Below are positions 35,464 to 46,100 of a DNA stretch of 64,000 nucleotides, piece by piece (the stretch's first letter is position 1; every line of letters starts with the position of its first letter). This stretch comes from Heterohyrax brucei (taxonomy: Eukaryota > Chordata > Mammalia > Hyracoidea > Procaviidae): NCBI GenBank assembly GCA_028571685.1, contig CM053162.1, positions 64,964,351 through 65,028,350 on the forward strand. The letters run 5' to 3'. A program made the position numbers and the translations under genes. The notes under the pieces are model-generated. The model made no database searches, was not told where the DNA came from, and saw nothing but the letters and a program-made list of their open reading frames with translations.

Positions 35464-35935
35464 TGTTGATTTGATTAAATTCCATCTCCTAAAAAGTAAT
35501 CCTAACTCCCAGACCTGCAAACATGACCTTGTTTGGAAAGAATGTTTTTGAAGGTTAACACGAGTTCATACTGAATTAGGATGTGTCCTAAACTTACACA
35601 ACGTGTGTCCTTATGCTCTGATAAAGTGATACACAGAGATACAGAGACAGAAGAACAATAGCTATGTGACATGTGATGACAGGAAGGCGTGGGGTGAGGT
35701 TGGGATTAGACACAGTTGCAAGCCAAGAAACACCAAAGATTACCAGAAGCCGCCAAAAGTTAGGAAACAGTCATCGACCAGACCCTTTTCAAGAGTCTAT
35801 GAAGAAATCAATGTAGCTGATATTCTGATTTGGAATTTTAGCTTCCAAAATTGCAAGAGAATAAATTTGTGTTTTTTTAAGGAGACACATTTTGTGGTAT
35901 TTTATTATGGCTGCATTGATAATTGCTGGTGATTG
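35464..35935 (+). mobile_element. MaLR/MLT1-like solo LTR
   Basis: 'gacctgcaaacatgaccttg', then 'tttggaaag', 'caagccaagaaacaccaaag', 'gcaagagaataaatttgtg' and 'tgtggtattttattatggct' are in LTR order. Old copy without internal region. Confidence 0.75.
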
Positions 35936-36065
35936 GAATGTAAAAGTTAGAAACAAATAGGAAGAAATGATAGCTGGAAAGTTGGACCTTAGCAATAGTT
36001 TACAATGCTGTAGATCCAGCAATCGGCTTTTACAAGGCTGATGACCTACACATTACAAGTATCTT

Positions 36066-36472
36066 TTTTGCAACAACATGAATGAGGAAAACGGATGAAG
36101 AACTGACGCTTTAGGAGTATGGTTCTGGTGAAGAATGTACCAGGCTGTCAGAAGAATGAACAACTCTCTCCTGGAAAAAGTACAGCCAGAGTGCTTCTCA
36201 GAAGCTAGGATGGTGCACCTTTGACTCACTTTGGACATTCTATCAGAAAGGCTCAGTCCCAGGAGAAAGGCATCGTGCTTGGTAAACTCAACGGTTAGAG
36301 AAAAAGAAGAGCCTCAGTGAGACGGGCTGACACAGCGGTTGCTCAGAGATGAGCTCAAACCTAGCAAAGATTCTGAGGATCGCGCACATGGAGCAGCGCT
36401 TCCTTCTGTTGTAGTCAAGGTTGCTGTGAGCTGGAACCAACTGACCCGCACCTAACAACAACAACAGCAGAC
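36066..36472 (+). pseudogene. RTE-family LINE 3' end
   Basis: Second RTE copy. 'ggatgaagaactgacgcttt' corresponds to the DAFE segment but is out of frame. 'ctcactttggacattctatc' and 'aaaggcatcgtgcttggtaa' match the copies at 1.1 and 45.2 kb. It ends 'gcacctaacaacaacaacag'. The minus frame at 36288-36683 is a chance frame across it. Confidence 0.8.
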
Positions 36473-37177
36473 ACAACAGAAAAGCACTAAGACACAAGCA
36501 CAGAGATAAGAACCAGTGTTTAACTGAAGAACACGTCACTGCATTTCCTTTCAGCAAGTCTTTGATTGCTATAAAGAATACACTCACAATGTTCCCAATT
36601 TTCAGCACAATTAACAACAAGAAAGCAGGAGAGAACTGAGCACATGTTGGCGAAAGACTGTGCAAGCAATCCGCTTCATCCACTTGCCTTTTTTTGTTTT
36701 AAGCAAAGCAAAATCCTTGTTTTCCCTCAAAGAACCCAGAGGAGGAAATTCTTTTCTATTTAAAAAAAATATTTTGACCACAGAATAAAGAATACCAACC
36801 ACATGAAAATGCAGACTGACAAGCCTTTAGAACTCCATCTAAATGAATTCCAGCTTGCTAGTAAACAGGGCTGCTTTTAGAACTTCTACAAATGGAATTT
36901 CTCAGGGTCATCAACTCAACTTTTTAAAATGTCCTGTTCAAAGAGATTTTAAGTCTAGGTGGTATCCACTCTAATTTGTCTTCGTCCTTTTTATATACCT
37001 TTTATGTATTTTTTTCCCCAGACTCCAATTAATTTGGTAAATGTCTTCAACTAAAATTAAAGAAAATTAGAAGCTTGAGAGAATGCTTGATAATTAGTAA
37101 ATACAGAAACAAACAGATTTATAAAAATCACATGGTGTTTTGCTATCATGACTAATAAGACAGTCACAAGAGCACAG
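36473..37177. other. No supported gene
   Basis: AT-rich. Nothing recognised. Confidence 0.4.
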
Positions 37178-37571
37178 ACTTGTCTTAGCCATCTGACGCT
37201 GCTGTAACAGAAATACCACAGTGGGTGGTACTCATTTTAACACAGTTTAGAAGGCTAAATGTCCAAATTCAAGGCAGTAGCCATAAGGGAAAGCTTTCTG
37301 TCTCTTGGTTTCAGCGGAAGGTCCTTATCTCTTCAGTTTCTGTTTCTTGGTTTCTAGGAGAGCACTGCCATGTAACCTATCTTCCCCCGCTGTATTTCCT
37401 AGTTTAGTCTTCTCTTTTTACATCTCAAAGAGATTGACTCAAGACACACCCTACACTAATACTTCCTCATCAAAACAGAAATTCCATTCCCAAATGGGAT
37501 TATAACCATAGGTATAGGGGTTAAGATTTATAACACATATTTTTGGGAGCACACAGTTCATTCCATAACAA
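37178..37571 (-). mobile_element. MaLR/MLT1-like solo LTR
   Basis: Reversed: 'tcttagccatctgacgctgc' then 'tgtaacagaaataccaca' at the left. 'tttttgggagcacacagttc' then 'attccata' at the right. Confidence 0.78.
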
Positions 37572-37671
37572 GACTTACAGGTCGAGTCCCAGCACCTGGT
37601 CTACCACTCCAAACAGGTCACATTGTAAAGAGCACGTTATGACTGCATACACTATAACTATTTCCTCCAAG

Positions 37672-37840
37672 ACAATGTGTTTCAAGCATGGTCCCTAAGC
37701 TGCTTGCACCATGCTCACCTGGAAAGCCTTTTAAAAACATGTGTCCCTACACCTCATTGGAGATTTATCAAATCACATTGTTGGTGAACCCTGGGGAGTT
37801 GCATGTTACCAACTTCCTGGGGACTCTTTGGAACTCTAAC
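37672..37840 (+). repeat. hAT-type non-autonomous DNA transposon relic
   Basis: 'gtttcaagcatggtccctaa', 'cacctggaaagccttttaaa' and 'gttaccaacttcctgggg' resemble MER-class hAT elements ('caccaggagg... ttaaaa' layout). Subfamily uncertain. Confidence 0.45.
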
Positions 37841-37949
37841 ATAAAAAAAAAAAATCCTGTTTTAAGCGTACAGCAGATTCCAGAAAAGGTCCATCATGTC
37901 CTTGTGATGGTGTAGGGACAATATTTTATACCTTTTATTTTTAATTAAC

Positions 37950-38170
37950 ATTTGCACTACCTCTAAGTATTTATCGAGCACTTAGTTTGTGCAGGAACAA
38001 GTATAAAACTCTTGTCATGTATCCACTCATATGTAGCACCAACTTACATGGCAAGTGCTAACAGTATTCCCCATTTACCAATGAAGAAACACAGATAGAG
38101 AATTGCTGACAGAAATGTCCATGATCATGATTCTTCATACTGTAAGGATGAAACCAGCCTTTGAAACCAG
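37950..38170 (-). repeat. MIR relic
   Basis: 'atttatcgagcacttagttt' then 'gtgcaggaaca', and 'ccatttaccaatgaagaaac', match reversed MIR. Confidence 0.75.
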
Positions 38171-38309
38171 GTTGTCTGGTGGTCCCTAGGTGATTTTTCC
38201 AAATGCTGTAAAATTTGAGAATCACCATATTGACTATAAACTCAAGGTGGGAAGACTATATTCACAGATGACGAAGTTAATTTTCTCTCCCCTTAGATTA
38301 TGATACAAA

Positions 38310-38525
38310 GAACAAAGTTAAGGCGATGATTCCCAGTCAGAGGTCCATTTGGTGACCCAGGAGACGTATGGACATAGCTGAAGACATTTTTGGTTATTAC
38401 AACTTGGAAGCTGTATTAGCAGTATCTTGTAGGTAGAGGCCAGGGAATCTGCTAAACTTCACACAATGCACAGGACAGTCCCACAACAATGATTACCCGT
38501 CCAAAGCATCGACAAGGCCATGGCT
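38310..38525 (+). repeat. MER5A-like hAT-Charlie relic
   Basis: 'gaagacatttttggttatta' then 'caacttgg', 'aggtagaggccagggaatct' then 'gctaaact', and 'caatgcacaggacagtccc' are MER5 hallmarks. Confidence 0.85.
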
Positions 38526-39145
38526 GGGAAAACTCTGGGTTAGGAAGGACAGCCTTATCCCCTGCCTTTCCTTGGTGGTGGACTTGTTTTTGGAGTGCCA
38601 GTTTCTTTTTCTGTTCTTCTTATCTATCACTCCTTCCACTCCATGACTGTTCTAGAATTTATTCCTGGAAGAACGCTTCTCTCTCTTCCTTCGCATGTAG
38701 TCAAACCCTACCTGCTCTTCATAGGCTCATACAAGTACTCCCCAAAATCTCCCTGGGAATGTTCCCACCCTTAACACCCTTCACCTGAAATCCTGTTTGA
38801 CTAGGAGGTCACATGATTTGGAATCACAAAACTTAGAGATGAACGTAGAGACCACCCAAGAGTTTTCTAATAAGGGCCGCTGACACTCAGTTTGAGGGGT
38901 AGTAGAAAACAAGTATGTATTCAGACTGATCTGAGTCTTAATCCAGCTTTGCCCCTCACCAGACTGAAGGCTACGTGAGGTTCTCAAGTTTCCCTTTCCT
39001 ATTCCACAAGACATTAGTGAGGCTGTATAAAAATTTACACAGGAGACATGTACAATGTACTGCTGAAGGTAAAGGAAGCAGGTAACACCTGTTACTCCCT
39101 CTTCTGTCCAGAGACTTTAAAAGCCTTGCCTAAAATATCAGGCTA
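38526..39145. other. No supported gene; weak MIR at the end
   Basis: 'tcttaatccagctttgcccc' (about 38937) is MIR-like. The rest is unrecognised. Confidence 0.4.
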
Positions 39146-39149
39146 ATAG

Positions 39150-39325
39150 TATCTCATGCTTGCCATGTCCTAGAATCAATGCTAGTCAAATTTTCACTCT
39201 CAGCTCTCAACAGCCTGTCGAGTTAGGCACTATTGTTAGTTTCATCTTGTAGAGGAGAAAATGCAGGACAGCTATGGAGTTTTTGACAGGTAAGGGATTT
39301 TTCCAGGTTCTGCAGTTAGTTAGTC
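39150..39325 (-). repeat. MIR relic
   Basis: 'gttaggcactattgttagtt' then 'tcatcttgtagaggagaaaa' match reversed MIR. Confidence 0.7.
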
Positions 39326-39332
39326 AATGATC

Positions 39333-39545
39333 AAAACCAGTTGTCATCTAGTTAATGATTCTGACTCACGGCTGCCTAATGTGCGTCAGAATACAACTGT
39401 GCTCCATTGAGTTTTCAATGATGAGTTTTTGGAAGGAGATCACCAGATCTTTCTTCACAGGCACCTCTGGGTAGAGGCTAATGTCCAGTCTTTCAGGTAA
39501 CAGCCAGCATGTTAATCCTCTGCATTCCACACGGATTCCTAGTCA
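39333..39545 (-). repeat. AfroSINE, long-A type
   Basis: 'gttaatgattctgactcacg', 'gctccattgagttttcaatg', 'ttggaaggagatcaccagat' (long-A block), 'gcacctctgggtagaggct'. Confidence 0.82.
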
Positions 39546-39649
39546 ATGACAGCACCTGACCCTACCGCCACAGGAACGCACCTCCAAGACACTCTAATGC
39601 AACCACACACTACAAATTGTGACAAGACGACAGTCTCCTGCTTCCAACT

Positions 39650-39786
39650 AAAGAGCCCCGTGCAACCAGGCTGCTAACCAAAAAAGTCAGCCGCTCAAAT
39701 CTAGTCCTTGGACATCCAATGGGGCAGTTCTACTCTGTCCTATAGGGTCATTATGAGTCAGAATCTACTTGATGGCAACAGGTTGT
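39650..39786 (+). repeat. AfroSINE, short type
   Basis: 'ggctgctaaccaaaaaagtc' to 'gtcagaatctacttgatggc'. The first ~10 bases of the head are diverged. Confidence 0.88.
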
Positions 39787-39849
39787 ATTAGACCGTGAAT
39801 GTTCGTTTTTGTCTCCTCAAGTAAATGGTAAAAGCTGAGGTCATGTCTT

Positions 39850-39925
39850 ACACTTATTCTATCTCCTCTTTGCCCCTAAGCTCATAGACAGTGCTCAGTG
39901 AATATTTGTGGATTGGCTGATGGAG
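39850..39925 (+). repeat. L2 3' end relic
   Basis: 'tagacagtgctcagtgaata' then 'tttgtggattgg' fits the L2 terminus. Confidence 0.55.
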
Positions 39926-40211
39926 AAAAGAAATTTCCTTGCTTTGTGAGTTTGAATTATTCCTGTTAGGGGTGGAAAATTACAGCTTCTTCTCCATTCT
40001 AAAGCCTGAGTCCACAATTGGAGGGGAGGTCTTATAAAAAGCAGGTGATGTTTCTCTGGGTCAACAGTAAAGAGCCATCAGTTGTGTTTACAAAGACCAG
40101 ACATACGTTAAAGTAAACTTTGGTTTCCCAGGAAAGCTATCTTGTTCCACCTGGTTATCAGTATCTGAGTGCTACAAATTCATCTTTCCCTCAGTTGTGA
40201 ATCCTGAACCC

Positions 40212-40374
40212 AATCTCTGTTACCACTGAGTGGATTCTGACTCATAGCAACCCTACAGGACAGAGTTGAGTACGGAATAGCCCCATGGGGTTTCCAAAGA
40301 GAGGCTATAGAGTTGAACTTCTGACCTTTTGGTTAGCAGTTGAACTCTTAACCGTTGCACTAGCAGGACTCCAG
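40212..40374 (-). repeat. AfroSINE, short type
   Basis: 'taccactgagtggattctga' to 'aaccgttgcactagcaggac'. Confidence 0.92.
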
Positions 40375-41625
40375 CAGACCCACAAAACCTAAAGTAAGCC
40401 TAAAACATACAGGGGGAAAAAAAAAAGTCTGCTTCAGTTCCATTCTCCTGGCCTCACTCACCACCAACCTCAGGTAGCTATCACCGGAAGTGCCGGTGAG
40501 AGACAGAAATGAACCTTCTCCATCCTGGCAGTGCTAAGGCCACTCTCGTTTTGGTTCTGAGCTATCTGGAAACTAATTAACAGAAGAAAAATAAGATGAA
40601 GATAATGGCAAAGATGATGTGGCATTTGTCTGGACCTCTCTCAGCAGCCACTCACAGGTGTATTTCGTTTGGCAAGGGGAGAGGTTTTAAAAACTCATTA
40701 AATTCTTCTGTTGTCTTGCAGAGGAGGGGAAGGTGTTAAGATCACCATTTAACAGACAGGCAAGAGTCAGAAAGCAGCAGAGAGACAGTGGACTCATGGC
40801 CTGGAATTCTAACACCATCCTCTGGCCCCAGAAATGGGAGCCCCTTAGAAAGAGAAGCTGTGCAGACATTCAGAAAGAAAAACAAGGTGCAGGCAGGACA
40901 CCACCTGGAGTGGGGCTGCCGTGTGTGTTGGGGGAGCCTGGGGGACTTCTGGCTGGTTTGGAGCCTTCAGCATCTATACTTTAATCCTGGAGGAGGCATC
41001 CGTGTCATCTGGAAGGATGGGCAGCAACAATGAAAACTAGAACTGAAATTGTCTATTGTCCCTGCCCTCTGGCCTGCTCCAGAAAAGTGAATGTTAGTTA
41101 ACTGGGAGCTATGGCAGGGGACCTATGAATGTTCACTGACCACAGCACCACACTGTCCCCTAGAAAGGCTTAGACTTGGTATTAGGGTTGACCAACAGAA
41201 AAGACACACAAGGATGGCCCAAATGCAGACCTGCTTGTTTCTTTGCCTTTTAGAAAAGGGAAGAAGGAATTGTTCTACCTTGTTCTTCTGTAACAAGGGT
41301 ACACACATTTCTTCAGGCCACAGTCTTGCAGGCAGCTTTGGGCTCCTCAGGCAGAGAGATGTAGGAGAGGGATAATGTCATCTCCCTCCCTGAGGACTCC
41401 CACAAGGCGAGTGTCCCTCCTCCATCATCGATCAACAGCAATATTTAGGCTTGCTCACTCTGGTCTGTTCTCTGGCTGCAAATAGAATTAGCAGAGAGCT
41501 AACCCTGAGCTATAGCTTCTGGTACAGTAATAACAACAACAAGAAGAATATTCTTAGAAATTGTAATAGCCACAACAGTAACGGTGGTGATGATAATAAA
41601 GCTCACTCACTGAGCTTTATCAAAG
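40375..41625. other. No supported gene
   Basis: 1.25 kb. Overlapping plus frames at 40733-41033 and 41091-41375 lack a family motif and splice context. I do not call them. Confidence 0.4.
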
Positions 41626-41636
41626 ATTTTACATGA

Positions 41637-41758
41637 CACCTGTTGCCATCAAGCTGACTCTGACTCATAGTCCCCTAGAGTTTGCATGGAGCGCTTGGTG
41701 GATTTGAACTACCAGCCTTTGGGTTAGCAGCCATATCACTTAACTGCTATGCCATGAA
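41637..41758 (-). repeat. AfroSINE, internally shortened, nested in MIR
   Basis: 'ccatcaagctgactctgact' runs into 'agagtttgcatggagcgctt', so about 30 bp of the middle is missing. Flanked by perfect 9-bp duplications 'tttacatga' (41628-41636 and 41759-41767). Confidence 0.88.
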
Positions 41759-41767
41759 TTTACATGA

Positions 41768-41960
41768 TGCCATCTATTCCTCAGAAAAGCCCTACAAAGC
41801 CAATGCTATTATTATACAAAGCCAATATATTATACATATTATCATATATCTCAAACAAGGAAACTGAGGTAAAAAGTGGTGAAGTAATTTGTCCAAAATC
41901 AACACAAGGAGCAAGAGGTCATTTCAGGATATGAACTTAGGCAATTCAAAGATGTCTTAC
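41768..41960 (-). repeat. MIR relic
   Basis: 'caaacaaggaaactgaggta' then 'gaagtaatttgtccaaaatc', reversed MIR. The SINE at 41637 probably split it, with the other part in 41600-41636. Confidence 0.7.
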
Positions 41961-42224
41961 AGAAATTAACTTAGCATCCACATGTCTTCTAACTGTAGGA
42001 ATGTGTGTTTGGTTCCAACTCCACATAAGAACAGACTGTCTGTCAAAAAGGGATACAATCCATCACCCATAGGCTAACACACAGAGAACACAGATATCAG
42101 CACTGTGGCCGCTGGGGAGAACTGGGATTAGAGAATGAAGATGCTGGAATTGGTGGCCTCATACACCATCATATTCCCCCCATGTAAAGAAGCAAAGCAA
42201 ACTGGCTGGAAGGAAGTATCTCCC

Positions 42225-42425
42225 AAGTCAGAAAAGACCTTGGTTCAAAATCTGACTCCACTACTCACTAGATATGAGACTTCAGATGATTTTCTCAAGG
42301 TCTCGGAATCCCCATTCACAGTAACTATGAACAGTTTCAATGGGTTCATTACAAAGATTTAGTGTAGTATCATATGAAAAGTGCCAAGAATAAGATATGC
42401 CATGTTGTTAACATTCAATAATTAG
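42225..42425 (+). repeat. MIR relic
   Basis: 'ggttcaaaatctgactccac', 'gatgattttctcaaggtctc', 'caatgggttcattacaaag'. Confidence 0.72.
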
Positions 42426-42595
42426 CTGTAGTTATTAGCCTCATACAGGAAAGGAGCCAACATTATGTAGAATAAGTCTAAGAGGTCTTTGATCAAGCAC
42501 AAACATTTCAACTATAACTTTTCAACAATTAATAATTAGAACCCTGAATACAGAATTGAGTGTTCCAGTGCTGATTAAGTGGCACAAGACCAGGA

Positions 42596-42975
42596 GTGTG
42601 ATAGTTAGTGTTATGTGTTAAATTGGCTAGGCTATGATTCCCAGTAGTTTGGCCAAACACTAGACTAGTTGTTGTTACACAGTGTAAGCCACTGTAACCT
42701 AATATAATCACCTTCCATGATCTCATCTACTGTCAGTCATTTGGAAAGGAAGTTTCCTTAAGTTGTGTTCTGCCTCCAAACAATAAACAGACTTTTTGGC
42801 AGAACTCACTCTTTTCTGAACTCTTTCTGTCAATTACCTGAAGGACCTTGTAACACAAACCTACAGAAGTCTCCAGGCTGTCACCTTACCTACAGATTTT
42901 GGACTTGACAATATGCCCCCTACAATCTTGTGAATCAATTAATTGAAGTAAGTCTCTCCCTCTTTATTTCTATCT
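42596..42975 (+). mobile_element. ERVL-like solo LTR (first of an adjacent pair)
   Basis: 'gtgttaaattggctaggcta' at the start, 'gattttggacttgacaatat' and 'taagtctctccctctttatt' near the end. Same family as 42985, 47448 and 49322. No internal genes. Confidence 0.65.
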
Positions 42976-43058
42976 GTAATTGCTATTGTTATGTTTCAAC
43001 TTGGCTACGGTGCCATTCTCAGTGGTTCAGCAGACACTGGACTGATAGGTTTTCATAA

Positions 43059-43232
43059 TATAAACTCATTGCTGTCAATTCAAGGCCAATTCATAGCAAT
43101 CCTATAGGACAGAGCAGAGTTGCTCCACACAGTTTCATAGGAACGGCTGGTGGATTTCAGCTGCCAATTAGCAGCTGAGCCCTTTAGGTGAGCATCTGAG
43201 CCCTTAGCTACCACACCATCAGGGCTCTTCTG
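43059..43232 (-). repeat. AfroSINE, short type, nested in LTR
   Basis: 'cattgctgtcaattcaaggc' to 'accacaccatcagggctc'. It carries a small internal duplication around 'gagccctttaggtgagc' / 'gagcccttagc'. Confidence 0.87.
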
Positions 43233-43617
43233 CAATGTAAACTAATACAACAACTGCCATGATGAGATTGGATACCATATAATAACCTCTATGATGAGAT
43301 CTGCTATGAGCAGCCTATCAGCTGAAAGGAGAATTTTCTTGGGAGTGTGAGCTGCCTCTAGTACATATATGGATATTCCAGCAAGGCTCACTCTCACTCT
43401 GGATCCCCCACCTGACTCATCATCATCTGACCTCTGGTTCTTGTAAAAGGAGCCAGCAGCCTGCTGTCTGACCTGCTGATTTGGGTTCAGTAGCCTCTGA
43501 AACCATGTGAGTCAGGAGAAGCCGTGAGCCTGGTGCCTGACCCAAGGATTTGAGACTTGCCAGCCACCACAACTGTGTAAAAAATTTCCTTAAGTTAAAC
43601 ATCTAGCTATATATTTA

Positions 43618-43776
43618 TAGGAGCCCTGGTGGCTCTTGGTTAAGATCTCAGGTTGCTAATCAAAAGGTCAGTAGTTTGAATCCACCACTTCATTCCTGAG
43701 AACCCTATGGGACAGTTCTACTGTGTCCTTCAGGGTCACTGTGAGCCAGAATTGACTTGATGACAACAGGCTATTA
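43618..43776 (+). repeat. AfroSINE, short type, nested in LTR
   Basis: 'agccctggtggctcttggtt' to 'gagccagaattgacttgatg'. Flanked by 'tatatatttata' and 'tatacatttata', 11 of 12 matching. Confidence 0.92.
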
Positions 43777-43879
43777 TACATTTATACATAGACTTTTCAC
43801 TGTTTTTTTTTCCTCTAGAGATCCCAGCTTAAGACACTGTCTATCTTTCTCACTGGTTCTGTTTCTCCAGAAAACCTGC

Positions 43880-44305
43880 AGACCTAAGACACAGGGAGAA
43901 ATTTCACAGGTTTGTCAAAATCTTGGAAAGACAATCCTGTAAGTTTAGACACATTGCATAAGTTTATTAGCAGTTTCTAGTAGAGAAGAAAATCCAAAAT
44001 GGCAGTACAGGCTACCATAGATCTTTCAGAGTTTATTGGATATGTAATTGAGATAAAGTAAAACACTGAGTACAAATATTTTCTACCATTCACACTCTCT
44101 CTTCTTATGAAGAGACAGGCTCTTGTGTTACAGAATTGCACTGATAAACAAAGACACAGAAACGAGCAAACCATGGATAGTGAAAACATAAAGAAACAGA
44201 AGGCAGGTGAGAGAAGGAGGGAATGTGTATGAGTATTTAGCATTTATCCTGTAGTCTATAGAATAGGCTATTGGAAGAAATTCCCAAGGACTGAGATTCT
44301 AAATA
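43880..44305. other. No supported gene
   Basis: No repeat recognised. The minus frame 43977-44243 is low-complexity. Confidence 0.4.
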
Positions 44306-44309
44306 CAAT

Positions 44310-44510
44310 AACAGTTAGTACTTACATGGATCTTGCAATGTGCCTAGTTGTATTCCAAGCTTATCCCATCCCATCCTTACCCTTCCTCACAACCACTTTA
44401 TTATGACTCCTGCTCAATAGAGAAGCAAACTGACTTAACAAGGAGCTTAAGTAAGTTCACTTCAGTGCAATAAGCAAGTAGCTGAACCAAGATACAAACC
44501 TAGCCATAGG
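44310..44510 (-). repeat. MIR relic holding the first 152-bp repeat copy
   Basis: 'cttgcaatgtgcctagttgt', 'ttcctcacaaccactttatt', 'agcaagtagctgaaccaaga', reversed MIR order. Confidence 0.65.
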
Positions 44511-44542
44511 AAATCCATTTTTGTTTTTAGCCCTAAGGACAG
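44391..44542. repeat. 152-bp direct repeat, copy 1
   Basis: Matches 44961-45112 base for base except about three substitutions, with no indels and offset exactly 570. Confidence 0.95.
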
Positions 44543-44880
44543 ATTTAGAAGAGAATTACGAAGTTGGACAAGAATAGGTGTTTGGGGAACCAGAGGATTT
44601 TTTTAAGGCTAATCTTTTTAAGTAAGTATTTTCTGTGTTTCCTTGCCACCCCACTCATCCTTCCCTACTCTCAGTGAAAACTTCACTTCCGATTCCTGTC
44701 ATTCTCCAAGGTGTTCGGAAGCAAGCCTATGTTTCTTCAGGGACATGTCATCCTACTGAGAATGGTCACAGCACTAACCCAAGAAAGTCCAGTCACGTTT
44801 GGATCACAGATACAGATAGAAACTAAACTACCAGTTATATTCTTTGCAGATTGGGTAGCCAGTCATTCTCAAATATAAGC
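44543..44880. other. Spacer between the 152-bp repeats, no gene
   Basis: The plus frame 44635-44826 has no recognised family. Confidence 0.4.
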
Positions 44881-45175
44881 AAGTAGTGCCAATGCAAATA
44901 GTGCTCTCTGAGCTGGGTGTTATTCATTAGCTTTATTTTTACAGATGAGAGAAGGCAAACAACCACTTTATTATGACTCCTGCTCAATAGAGAAGCAAAC
45001 TGACTTAACAAGGAGCTTAAGTAAGTTCACTTCAGTGCAATAAGCAAGTAGCTGAACCAAGATACAAACCCAGCCATAGGAAATCCGCTTTTGTTTTTAG
45101 CCCTAAGGACAGGGCTAAAGGTTTAGGATGAGGAGAGATACAGAATTTTCCCAAGCTTCCACAGCTAGTTAGTGA
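44880..45175 (-). repeat. MIR relic containing the second 152-bp copy
   Basis: 'tttatttttacagatgagag' left of the copy, and 'ttcccaagcttccacagcta' then 'gttagtgac' right of it, are reversed-MIR parts. The repeat copy sits between them. Confidence 0.65.
44961..45112. repeat. 152-bp direct repeat, copy 2
   Basis: About 98% identical to 44391-44542. Confidence 0.95.
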
Positions 45176-45225
45176 CTATATGTGTGGGGGAGGCATGTGT
45201 GTGTAGACACACAACTGTATGCATA

Positions 45226-45468
45226 TATACTTTGGACATGCTATACGGAGAGATGAGTCCCAGAAGAAGGACATCATGCTTGGTTAGACAGAGGATCAGT
45301 GACAAAGAGGCAGACTCTGGCAATGGACTGACACAGTGTCTGCAAGACCAGGTTCAAATACAACAATGACTGGGAGGACGGCACAGGGCCAGGCAGCACT
45401 TCCTTCAGGAGCACATAGGGTTGCCATGAGTTGGATCTGAATTGACCATGTCTAATGACAACAACATA
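45226..45468 (+). pseudogene. RTE-family LINE 3' end
   Basis: 'ctttggacatgctatacgga', 'aggacatcatgcttggttag', end 'catgtctaatgacaacaaca'. Non-coding remnant, same orientation as the next copy. Confidence 0.8.
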
Positions 45469-45594
45469 TATTTACACTTTCCAGAAATCTGGAATTTAAA
45501 TGTAACTATGCAATTCCACCACTCTCAGTGTGACTAAAGCCAGGGAAGCAATGATCTTTAAGCACTTTTTGAAGGCTATTTCTTTAGAGTGGAG

Positions 45595-45772
45595 GGTCAG
45601 TGGAAAAGAAGAAGACCTTTGATGAGATGGATTGACATAGTGGCTGCAATGAAGGGCTTGAGCCCTTGTGGACAAACGGCAAGGCTGAGCAGAGCTCTAT
45701 GCTGCACTATACTGTTCTGCGAAGGGTCATTATGAGTCAGAACAGACTCGACGGCACCTAACAACAACAACG
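45595..45772 (+). pseudogene. RTE-family LINE 3' end with AfroSINE-like tail
   Basis: RTE sequence ('gaagacctttgatgagatgg' then 'attgacatagtggctgc') ends with 'gggtcattatgagtcagaac' then 'agactcgacggcacctaaca', which is also the AfroSINE 3' tail. Best view in the window of the shared terminus. Confidence 0.85.
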
Positions 45773-45844
45773 TTTCCTTATTTAGGCTCATTTCTATCTG
45801 ATGGCTGTCTTCCATAATTAAAATTAAGTTCCCCAAGGGTGAAA

Positions 45845-46100
45845 ATCTCTGTTCTGTTCACTGATATGTGTCACGTGCTCAGAACAGTGTGAGGCGCATA
45901 GTAGATGCTTCATTAATATTGGTTGAAGGGACTTTAAACAAGAAGGGTAAAAATTTGGACTCTAATTTTTTCTGTCACCAACTGGTGGTGTGGCCTTCCT
46001 TAGGGAAGACACCTGTCTTACCTTGCTCACTGGGCTGTTTCAAGAGTCAAGTACATATTGATGAAAGTGTTTTCTGTGTGGCGTGTAAATTCCATACAAA
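45845..46100 (+). repeat. L2 3' end and adjoining MIR-like sequence
   Basis: 'gctcagaacagtgtgaggcg' then 'catagtagatgcttcattaa' is the L2 end. 'ttggactctaattttttctg' then 'tggccttccttagg' resembles MIR. Confidence 0.6.

Larger units (their letters stand above)
42985..43870 (+). mobile_element. ERVL-like solo LTR with two nested SINEs
   Basis: 'tatgtttcaacttggctacg' start. It resumes at 43260 ('gatgagattggataccatat') and ends past the second SINE with 'tctcactggttctgtttctc' then 'cagaaaacctgcagacctaa'. In its middle lies 'gtgagtcaggagaagccgtg'. Confidence 0.68.

Noticed and set aside
36288-36683. 131-codon minus-strand open frame with a hydrophobic stretch
   Set aside because: It begins in unrelated flank and runs antisense through the RTE 3' end. 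No signal or family pattern fits, and the hydrophobic run is antisense to 'caacaac' repeats.
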